Below, in pieces: positions 6,545 through 11,984 of a stretch of DNA of 11,984 nt. This DNA comes from Nitrososphaerota archaeon (lineage in GTDB: Archaea > Thermoproteota > Nitrososphaeria > Nitrososphaerales > Nitrosopumilaceae). The position numbers and the translations under genes are program-made. A model generated the notes under the pieces. That model ran no database searches. It saw nothing but the letters and a program-made list of their open reading frames with translations, and had not been told where the DNA came from. The DNA lies in assembly GCA_002730325.1 (NCBI GenBank), contig PBZV01000023.1, positions 1 to 11,984 on the forward strand, given 5' to 3'. Every line of letters starts with the position of its first letter. Position 1 is the first letter of the stretch.

Positions 6545-6877
6545 ATGGTTAAAAAATTAATGTTACCCCAACTAAAAAAATACGATGTTACTCAAAAAGT
6601 TATAGAGGCATTAGCTGATTCAGAATCCCGAACAATCTTATTTTCTATGATTAAAAAAGGTGGTACAGCAGCAGACCTTTCTAATAAACTCAAAATCCCC
6701 TTAAGCTCTGTTTACAAAAAATTAGCAGATTTAGAAGAACTTACTCTAATTGAAGTTGAGCAATGGCTGCTGTCTGATAAAGGAAGAAAATACAAAGTAT
6801 ATCGTAGCAGAATCAGTAAAGCTGAGATTTCTATCAAAAAGCCAGAGCCTACATTGATATTATTGCCCTTGAAATGA
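6545..6877 (+). CDS. Winged-helix transcriptional regulator (first of tandem pair)
   Basis: The 110-aa basic protein has a winged helix-turn-helix: helix 1 (TQKVIEALADSESRTILFSMI, 16-36), the HTH TAADLSNKLKIPLSSVYKKLADLEELTLI (41-69) and a wing with a basic C-terminal strand (YKVYRSRISKAEI). This resembles ArsR/TrmB-like one-domain regulators common in archaea. It has no cysteine and no evident ligand domain, so a metal sensor site is not visible. It is about half identical to the next gene, from which only five bases separate it, and it is divergent from the FTR1 operon with a shared operator-like element. I infer that it binds that element and controls itself and iron uptake; the target has not been shown. 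Confidence 0.8.
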   Translation: MVKKLMLPQLKKYDVTQKVIEALADSESRTILFSMIKKGGTAADLSNKLKIPLSSVYKKLADLEELTLIEVEQWLLSDKGRKYKVYRSRISKAEISIKKPEPTLILLPLK

Positions 6878-6882
6878 TTTGA

Positions 6883-7245
6883 ATGGCCAAACCTGAGATT
6901 ATTCAACTATCTGAATTTGACATTACTCAAAAAATCATAGATTCTCTAAGTAATGTTTGTAATAGGGCGGTCTTATTTTCTATAAAAAATGAATCAAAAG
7001 ATGCAGCCCAAATTTCAGATGAAATTAAAATTTCTATTTCTTCCACATACAAAATACTATCTACTTTGGAAGAACTTGCATTGATAGAAGTTAATCAATA
7101 TATTATTTCTTCTGAAGGGAAGAAAATTAAACAATATAGAAGTAGAATTAGTAAAGTTGAGATTGTTTTAGATAATCTAGAGCCTATTTTGAATTTATTT
7201 CCAAATATCGATAATCCAGAATCAAAACAAAATCAAATAATATAA
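6883..7245 (+). CDS. Winged-helix transcriptional regulator (second of tandem pair)
   Basis: This 120-aa protein is a paralogue of the preceding one, aligned end to end: (Y/F)D(V/I)TQK(V/I)I, then a helix ending in LFS, then SS-x-YK-x-L...LEEL-x-LIEV, and YRSRISK-x-EI. The winged helix spans about residues 14-90 and the tail is short and polar. It has a single cysteine (C26). The start lies five bases after the previous stop with no clear Shine-Dalgarno sequence, so it is probably co-transcribed and perhaps translationally coupled. Two closely similar regulators in one operon suggest a heterodimer or split sensing, which is inference. It ends 28 bases before the convergent cbtB stop. Confidence 0.8.
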   Translation: MAKPEIIQLSEFDITQKIIDSLSNVCNRAVLFSIKNESKDAAQISDEIKISISSTYKILSTLEELALIEVNQYIISSEGKKIKQYRSRISKVEIVLDNLEPILNLFPNIDNPESKQNQII

Positions 7246-7273
7246 TTAAAAATTTTCTTCAGTAATTAAATAA

Positions 7274-7489
7274 TTAATGACAAGGAAATCCTGCTGCATG
7301 ACGCATGTCATGAGTTAACTCATGTAAGTACATGTTTTCATATGCTGATTCACCTAGTACAACACTGAATATATGGCCCTGATCAAATGCTACAACAAAC
7401 AATCCAACTGCAAATACTATTGCTAATGCAATAATTGCTAATTTTGGAACATCATTTTTTGATACGTTAATTTGTCTTGATTGAGACAT
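7274..7489 (-). CDS. cbtB: Predicted cobalt transporter subunit CbtB
   Basis: The small protein of 71 residues has one membrane helix (about 17-36, LAIIALAIVFAVGLFVVAF) and a C-terminal histidine-rich segment with HELTHDMRH and a final GFPCH, the hallmark of the CbtB family, whose histidines are thought to bind the metal. CbtB is predicted to work with CbtA, the next gene upstream on the same strand, in cobalt uptake linked to cobalamin synthesis. I chose the ATG at 7489; a TTG two codons earlier (7495) is in frame, but a TATA-like TTAAATATA (7517-7509) is centred 24 bases before the ATG, predicting a leaderless transcript. The gene has its own promoter, separated from cbtA by 170 bases. Confidence 0.85.
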   Translation of the reverse strand: MSQSRQINVSKNDVPKLAIIALAIVFAVGLFVVAFDQGHIFSVVLGESAYENMYLHELTHDMRHAAGFPCH

Positions 7490-7508
7490 ATTCAAAGCAA
7501 CATCTGAA

Positions 7509-7517
7509 TATATTTAA
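7509..7517 (-). promoter_or_regulatory. TATA box of cbtB
   Basis: TTAAATATA on the minus strand is centred 24 bases before the cbtB ATG. This spacing selects 7489 over the upstream TTG as the start. The rest of the cbtB-cbtA gap holds AT-rich sequence and the cbtA terminator. Confidence 0.55.
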
Positions 7518-7601
7518 GTACTTGGATAATGGAATCGGATCTCGTTTGAAGATCAGAATAATATTTATTCAAAAAAATCATTTCAATGATAAAATATTTT
7601 T

Positions 7602-7626
7602 AAAAAAATCACAAAAAAAACAAAAA
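7602..7626 (-). terminator. Multiple oligo-T tracts after cbtA
   Basis: On the minus strand three T-runs follow the cbtA stop codon in turn: five (7626-7622), eight (7620-7613) and seven (7608-7602). Serial T-tracts are typical archaeal terminators, and they support separate transcription of cbtA and cbtB. Confidence 0.6.
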
Positions 7627-7659
7627 TGAAGCATATTATGTTTAGAAATTATTTTGATC

Positions 7660-8382
7660 TCAAATATCAGAATTTTTCATATCAGGTCTAAATTTATTCC
7701 ATAACCCGCCAAAAATTACACCAAGAGAAATCCAAAATACACTTACAGCAATTATAGACATTGCTCTAAACCCATTTACTAAATCCATAGGGGCAGTTAT
7801 TTCATCAGGGTTTGGAGGCATTAACACAAAGATAATTGAAATAAAAATACCATACCCTGCGATTGCCACTAACTTTTTTGATTGCATTCTCTTGTATACT
7901 TGATAAAATACTACTGCACTAATCCCCGATATTGCAATAAATGATAGATACAAAATTGAGCGTAATACTACAGTTTCAGCATCACCCACAGTTGGAGGGT
8001 TTGCAGGGTATTTCAAAAATGGAATTATGTAGATTGTGAGCCACATTATTCCTGCAAGAATAAGTGATTTTTTAATATCACTTCCTCCTGGAAGTGATTT
8101 CTTAGAAAATACATAGACAATTCCAAATAATGCACTCATTGACATTCCCAAAATAGTACCAGCTAGAATTTGACCACTTTTTTGCCAATCGCGATATGCA
8201 TCATACTCCACCCAAAATGCAAGAGTGTCATCTTCATCTCCAGATGCGAAAAGATTTTGATTCTCAATTCCAATTGCTTTATCCAAGTATGGTTCAACTA
8301 ATACCAAATTTGCAACACCATGAATTGTTCCAGATAAAGCCCCTGAAAACAAAACAATAGCCAAAAATAAAATTGTCTTCAT
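7660..8382 (-). CDS. cbtA: Predicted cobalt transporter subunit CbtA
   Basis: This is an integral membrane protein of 240 residues from ATG 8382, with about six hydrophobic segments. The CbtA motif LKYPANPPTVGD lies in the middle (residues 123-134), and a second loop LMPPNPDEITAPMDLVNGFR precedes the last helix. The first helix carries the conserved GxxxGxxH-type pattern (SGALSGTIHG). CbtA is the predicted channel part of a cobalt transporter with CbtB, encoded next door. A longer form from ATG 8430 adds 16 residues (MGSYSAEFLYYWVKYD); I prefer 8382 because family members begin directly at this helix and a TATA-like TTTATATT (8407-8400) lies 21 bases before it. Transport itself is a family prediction. 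Confidence 0.85.
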   Translation of the reverse strand: MKTILFLAIVLFSGALSGTIHGVANLVLVEPYLDKAIGIENQNLFASGDEDDTLAFWVEYDAYRDWQKSGQILAGTILGMSMSALFGIVYVFSKKSLPGGSDIKKSLILAGIMWLTIYIIPFLKYPANPPTVGDAETVVLRSILYLSFIAISGISAVVFYQVYKRMQSKKLVAIAGYGIFISIIFVLMPPNPDEITAPMDLVNGFRAMSIIAVSVFWISLGVIFGGLWNKFRPDMKNSDI

Positions 8383-8563
8383 GTCATATTTTACCCAATA
8401 ATATAAAAATTCTGCAGAATATGAACCCATTCGATCAAGGGCAATAAAAATAAAAAATAGTTTGGTTCTTTTGTATCTAAAAGTTATGAAACAAATTAGT
8501 TTTTGATAATCTTATCTAAAAAATTGAGAAATCTATTTACTTGAAAATTTTGGATATGTTATT

Positions 8564-9205
8564 ATGTTAAGAAAACAATTTTTATTGATTCCATTAATCA
8601 TAGGGATTTCAGCAGGGGTATTCTTAGTATTTTCTCCACAAACAGAAAATAATCAACAATTTACATCATCATCATTAATTCAAGGAGGTTCTCCAATTAT
8701 GGGAGAATCTAATGCACAAATTACAATTCTAGAGTGGGGTGATTATCAATGTACATTTTGTTACAAGTTTCATCAAAATACATTAGATGTAATTAATGAT
8801 CAATATATCAAAAATGGAAAAGTGAAATTAATTTACAAAGATTTTCCACTAAATGGACCAGATTCATTTCTTGCAGCAGAGGCAACATATTGTGCTGAAG
8901 ATCAGGGAAAATACTGGCAATACCATAATGAACTTTACAAGAATTGGGGAGGAGAAAGGACAGGATGGGTTACAAGAGATTCATTAGATAGATTTGCAAC
9001 TACAATAAATCTAAACTTGGATATGTTTGATGCCTGCCTTGATGATCAAAAATATCAAAAACGCGTAAGAGCACTATATGAATTTGGAAAAGAGATTGGA
9101 ATAGATGCCACTCCATCATTTTTGGTCTTCAATGATGAGAAAATTATTAAAATCATAGGAAATCAGCCATTACAAGTATTTTTAAAAACTTTTGATGAAT
9201 TTTAA
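8564..9205 (+). CDS. Membrane-anchored DsbA-like thiol oxidoreductase
   Basis: The 213-aa protein has an N-terminal membrane anchor (residues 5-23) and a linker of about 25 residues, then a thioredoxin fold of the DsbA/thioredoxin_4 type. The active site is C63-T-F-C66 in WGDYQCTFCYKFH, with the helical insertion after DFPLNGPDSFLAAEA and the cis-proline loop DATPSF (P184). Two further cysteines (C110, C158) could form a structural disulfide. It should act outside the membrane, making or reshuffling disulfides in exported proteins; thaumarchaea often carry several such proteins. The promoter is not clear. It is divergent from cbtA and lies 56 bases upstream of aRF1 on the same strand, probably with no functional link. 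Confidence 0.88.
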   Translation: MLRKQFLLIPLIIGISAGVFLVFSPQTENNQQFTSSSLIQGGSPIMGESNAQITILEWGDYQCTFCYKFHQNTLDVINDQYIKNGKVKLIYKDFPLNGPDSFLAAEATYCAEDQGKYWQYHNELYKNWGGERTGWVTRDSLDRFATTINLNLDMFDACLDDQKYQKRVRALYEFGKEIGIDATPSFLVFNDEKIIKIIGNQPLQVFLKTFDEF

Positions 9206-9261
9206 TTTCAAAATATAGAAACAATCAAAATTAATATCCGCATAATGAGGAAAAATTACAA

Positions 9262-10542
9262 ATGGGAAAAATAAATATTGAAAAACAAGATTCAGTTAAA
9301 CTCTATAAGATTAGAAAAACTCTGGAAGAATTATCACATAAATCAGGCAGAGGAACTGAGCTTATCACAGTATACATTCCAAAAGGAAAACAACTTCATG
9401 AAATAATTGGTTCGCTCCAACAAGAGCAAGGAACAGCTGACAACATTAAATCAGATCTTACAAGATCACACGTAGTTGATTCTTTAGGTAAAGTTGTTCA
9501 AAGATTGAAACTATACAAAAAAACACCTCCAAGGGGATTAGTTATGTTTTGTGGGGCGTTACCTCCAGAAGAAGGAGGGCCATTAGGCAGTGAGGTGGTA
9601 AAAGTATGGGAGATAGATCCGCCAAAAGATTTGAATCAATATCTGTACAGATGTGATGATCATTTCCATGTAGACATTCTGAAAGACATGCTAAAAGATG
9701 ACAATTTGATTGGGTTTTTAGCAATTGATGCAAAAGATGCTGGTTGGGGATTACTACATGGTGATAAGATTGAAGTTTTATCTCAAACAGGATCTGGTGT
9801 AGCAGGAAAACATAGACAAGGAGGACAGTCTGCAAAAAGATTCCAAAAACTAAGAGAGATGGAATTAACTTATTTTTACAATAGAGTTGCCCAAACCACA
9901 AGAGAATATTTTATTGATATCTATCCCGTAAAAGGACTAATAATTTCAGGGCCAGGACCTACAAAAGAGGATTTCATTAATGGGAGTTATCTGGAATATC
10001 GATTACAAAATAATATCATATCTACAATTGATGCATCATATTCAGGTGCAGAAGGGATTAGAGAGGCGTTTGCAAAATCATCCGATATTTTAGGGGATTT
10101 TAGAATGGTTGAGGAGAAAAAATTAGTTGAAGTATTATTCAGAGAAATTAACGGAAACACTGGAAAAGGCTCTTACGGTTTACAAGAAGTAATTGAATAT
10201 CTAAAAAACAATGTAGTTAAAACATTGATCATTACTGATAACACAAATCTGCACAGAGTTGAAGGTAAATGTAAACGATGTCAAAATATTCAAGAAGAAA
10301 TTTTAGAAAGACCACTAGTAATTCCAAAGAAAACAGAATATTCAAACAAACCTTGTCCTGGATGTAATGCAATGGAAGTTGAAGTTAAAGAACAAGATAT
10401 TGTAGATTATTTAGAAATTCTTGCAGCAAAAACAGGTTCACAATTAGAAGTTATTTCAGGAAGTGCAGAACATGGAAATATGCTTGCAAGTCTTGGAAAA
10501 ATTGCTGCAATTCTAAGATACAATCCAGGGCATTCTAAATAA
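9262..10542 (+). CDS. prf1: Peptide chain release factor aRF1
   Basis: This 426-aa protein is the archaeal class-1 release factor, which reads all three stop codons and triggers release of the peptide in the ribosomal A site. Domain 1 (about 1-140) has the stop-decoding NIKS motif (61-64) and a YRCDDHF element (129-135). Domain 2 has the catalytic GGQ (187-189) in GKHRQGGQSAKRF. Domain 3 has the minidomain with two cysteine pairs, CKRC (337-340) and CPGC (365-368), a zinc site that many archaeal members have. Length and order match the family; nothing is missing. A TATA-like TTAATAT sits about 29 bases upstream of the ATG. Its stop codon overlaps the convergent HIT gene by eight bases. Confidence 0.96.
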   Translation: MGKINIEKQDSVKLYKIRKTLEELSHKSGRGTELITVYIPKGKQLHEIIGSLQQEQGTADNIKSDLTRSHVVDSLGKVVQRLKLYKKTPPRGLVMFCGALPPEEGGPLGSEVVKVWEIDPPKDLNQYLYRCDDHFHVDILKDMLKDDNLIGFLAIDAKDAGWGLLHGDKIEVLSQTGSGVAGKHRQGGQSAKRFQKLREMELTYFYNRVAQTTREYFIDIYPVKGLIISGPGPTKEDFINGSYLEYRLQNNIISTIDASYSGAEGIREAFAKSSDILGDFRMVEEKKLVEVLFREINGNTGKGSYGLQEVIEYLKNNVVKTLIITDNTNLHRVEGKCKRCQNIQEEILERPLVIPKKTEYSNKPCPGCNAMEVEVKEQDIVDYLEILAAKTGSQLEVISGSAEHGNMLASLGKIAAILRYNPGHSK

Positions 10543-10942
10543 GAATAGTACGGATTTTTTTTGCAAGTTCTGAGAGTTCAGAATCATTTGAAATTTGTCG
10601 CTTAGTCCAAATTGTTCCTTTATGGTTATATCGAGGAATAATATGAACATGGACATGAGGAATAATTTGTTTTGCAGCTTTGCCATTATTTTGGCCTAAA
10701 CTAAAAGCATCTGCACCAGTTACATCCAAAATGGCTTTTGCAATTTTTGGAACAAGAGAAAAAATATTTCCAACATTTTGAGATTCCATATCAGTGATTC
10801 TTTCATGATGTTTTCTAGGAATTATCAAACTGTGACCAACATCAATTGGATATTTGTCCAAAAATGCAACATGTGAATCATCTTCATAAAGAAAATGACC
10901 ATTTCTTGTTCCATCTAAAATATCACAAAAAATACAATCCAT
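10535..10942 (-). CDS. HIT-family nucleotide hydrolase/transferase
   Basis: The 135-aa protein starts MDCIFCDIL at ATG 10942; a TTG four codons earlier also exists but the family typically begins at this methionine, and a TATA-like tract (10970-10961) lies about 23 bases upstream. It has the histidine triad HVHVH (96-100) followed by IIPR, the GQNNGKAAKQ loop (83-92), and C3/C6 with downstream histidines that bind zinc in many HIT proteins. HIT (Hint/HinT-like) proteins hydrolyse nucleotide phosphoramidates or dinucleotides in the cytoplasm; the exact substrate is not set by sequence. The last eight bases overlap the convergent aRF1 gene. Confidence 0.93.
   Translation of the reverse strand: MDCIFCDILDGTRNGHFLYEDDSHVAFLDKYPIDVGHSLIIPRKHHERITDMESQNVGNIFSLVPKIAKAILDVTGADAFSLGQNNGKAAKQIIPHVHVHIIPRYNHKGTIWTKRQISNDSELSELAKKIRTILI
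10555..10562 (+). terminator. Oligo-T tract for aRF1 inside the HIT coding region
   Basis: A run of eight T on the plus strand begins 13 bases after the aRF1 stop and lies within the HIT gene, where it encodes a Lys-Lys-Ile near the C-terminus. As no intergenic space exists, this is the most likely end signal for aRF1 transcription. Confidence 0.4.
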
Positions 10943-11022
10943 GGAGATTAGCAATTAATGATTTTATTTATTGTTTTGATGATTTTGCATAAGATGATTT
11001 ATCAAATTTGCTAAAAAATGAA

Positions 11023-11109
11023 CTAACTATACAGCAACAACGCCAATATCCCATAAAATGCAACAACTGATACTCCAACAATTATTACTCCAAGTATGGC
11101 TTTTTTCAC
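11023..11109 (-). CDS. 28-aa single-helix membrane peptide
   Basis: A short ORF from GTG 11109 to TAG 11023 encodes a peptide with two lysines, then an almost unbroken hydrophobic stretch (AILGVIIVGVSVVAFYGILALLLYS). It fills one membrane crossing and reads like a bona fide small membrane protein. A TATA-like TTTAAATT (11138-11131) is centred 25 bases before the GTG, which predicts a leaderless transcript starting at this codon. No ATG is available in frame. It could be a small subunit of a membrane complex, but no family is recognised. The rest of the 10943-11242 gap, apart from promoters, shows nothing else. Confidence 0.5.
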   Translation of the reverse strand: MKKAILGVIIVGVSVVAFYGILALLLYS

Positions 11110-11130
11110 GATGTTTTTTTGAAAATTATG

Positions 11131-11138
11131 AATTTAAA
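11131..11138 (-). promoter_or_regulatory. TATA-like box of the 28-aa membrane peptide
   Basis: TTTAAATT on the minus strand is centred about 25 bases before the GTG at 11109, the distance expected for a leaderless archaeal gene. It is the main support for the GTG start. Confidence 0.45.
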
Positions 11139-11242
11139 GATTGAGTATATTTTGTAAATTTTAGAAGGGTGTTCATTGATTGTGTTTCAAGATAATGTCA
11201 ACGAATGGTTAATTAGGGCAAATTTAAAAATCAGTTCATCAC

Positions 11243-11842
11243 ATGGGCCGAAAAGAACGAAGAGAACGTGAAGATAAACGTGAAAATTATGCTGCAAAAC
11301 ATTCAGCTGCAAAAAGAAAAGAAACACTCATCGCAGTTGGTGTTTTAGCTGTAATTGCAGTTATCGTAGGATATGCAGGATATTTGTTCTTGAATATGAC
11401 TGAAACCGCCCCTGGAGGACCAGATAATGGAGGTTTTGCTTTAGGCAGTGAACACTCACACGCAGGAATTTTGGTAAAAATATTTGGCGATACATTTGAC
11501 TTTTCAGCACCAGCCTATCAGATCAAATCAAGTTGGATACATTTTGAAGGAAGAGACGGCTCTACAGTACACAAACATGCAACAGGAGTTGATCTAGGAT
11601 ACCTCTTTGAGACATTATCTTTAGGTGTGGATGATCAATGCTTTTCTTTCCAAGATGGAAGGAATTTCTGTACAAATGAAGATTATAAACTAAGTTTCTT
11701 CATTAACGGAGAACAAGTTTCAGACATTAGAGATTATGAAATTATAGAAGATGACAGAATTTTGATTTCATATGGTGAAGGCATACAAGAAGAAATTCAA
11801 GAACAACTTTTAGAACTTGAAAATCAAGAAATTATCAAATAA
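11243..11842 (+). CDS. Conserved membrane-anchored protein of unknown function
   Basis: The 199-aa protein has a strongly charged cytoplasmic start (MGRKERREREDKRENYAAKHS), one membrane helix (about 29-50), then an outside domain of about 145 residues. That domain contains SEHSHAGILVKIFG, the segment FDFSAPAYQIKSSWIHFEG, a VHKHATGVDLGYLFETL motif, two cysteines (DQCFSF...NFCTN), and a final strand DRILISYG before an acidic helical tail. The clustered histidines (HSH, HKH) suggest metal binding, and the two cysteines may form a disulfide; both are inference. Proteins like this recur in thaumarchaeal genomes as hypothetical proteins, as I remember them, and no function is known to me. It has its own promoter region and ends four bases before the convergent gene at the right edge. 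Confidence 0.8.
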   Translation: MGRKERREREDKRENYAAKHSAAKRKETLIAVGVLAVIAVIVGYAGYLFLNMTETAPGGPDNGGFALGSEHSHAGILVKIFGDTFDFSAPAYQIKSSWIHFEGRDGSTVHKHATGVDLGYLFETLSLGVDDQCFSFQDGRNFCTNEDYKLSFFINGEQVSDIRDYEIIEDDRILISYGEGIQEEIQEQLLELENQEIIK

Positions 11843-11846
11843 AATT

Positions 11847-11984
11847 TTAGTTATTACTTGTCGTGAATTTTGCCATTTTATCAAAGAACATGTAATATCC
11901 ACATTTTGTACATCTTAAAACAGTTAATTCAGTAGTAAGGAATTCTTTGTCTTCAAAACGCCCACTAAGTTTTACATTTTCACC
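11847..11984 (-). CDS. Zinc-ribbon protein, C-terminal part (cut by window edge)
   Basis: An open frame enters from the right edge and ends at TAA 11847, giving the last 45 residues of a protein. They contain RCTKCGYYMFFD, a CxxC knuckle typical of the second half of a zinc ribbon, and a short polar tail; the first pair would lie outside the window. The stop is four bases from that of the convergent gene. The product cannot be named. Confidence 0.65.
   Translation of the reverse strand, partial: GENVKLSGRFEDKEFLTTELTVLRCTKCGYYMFFDKMAKFTTSNN

Noticed and set aside
9542-9901. Minus-strand 119-codon frame within aRF1
   Set aside because: It lies wholly antisense to a highly conserved gene and shows Leu/His-rich composition typical of a shadow frame.

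Overview
The window looks like chromosome from an ammonia-oxidizing thaumarchaeon of the Nitrosopumilus/Nitrosarchaeum type. The DNA is very AT-rich. It encodes archaeal information-processing proteins (a TFB-type initiation factor and an aRF1 release factor with NIKS and GGQ motifs). Many genes have a TATA-like box about 20-30 bases before the start codon and no Shine-Dalgarno sequence, the usual leaderless archaeal arrangement. No mobile element, CRISPR array, rRNA or tRNA was found. The genus is inferred from style and gene content, not from a marker gene.

Left part (1-1930): two minus-strand genes, the 5' end of an exported helical protein cut by the window edge and a YCII-like protein, share a near-identical promoter segment. 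Next, on the plus strand, is an unannotated GC-richer segment (about 930-1086) that folds into hairpins closed by a perfect 13-bp stem and ends in a T-run; I call it a structured RNA. It leads into a TFB-like gene that has both cyclin repeats but no N-terminal zinc ribbon. A 33-codon four-cysteine zinc-ribbon ORF follows directly.

Middle part (1928-7245): an overlapping minus-strand pair encodes an FTR1-family iron permease with a very large extracytoplasmic part, and a HyuA-like hydantoinase/oxoprolinase-family ATPase. Divergent from it are two tandem, paralogous small winged-helix regulators. Both promoters of this divergent pair have the same TATA box and a copy of the same 25-base palindromic element, so I infer one regulatory unit for iron acquisition, probably autoregulated by one or both winged-helix proteins.

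Right part (7274-11984): cbtA and cbtB (predicted cobalt transport, fitting a B12-making archaeon) on the minus strand; a membrane-anchored DsbA-like thiol oxidoreductase and aRF1 on the plus strand; a HIT-family protein overlapping aRF1 tail to tail; a 28-aa single-helix membrane peptide; a conserved membrane-anchored protein of unknown function; and the 3' end of a zinc-ribbon protein at the right edge.
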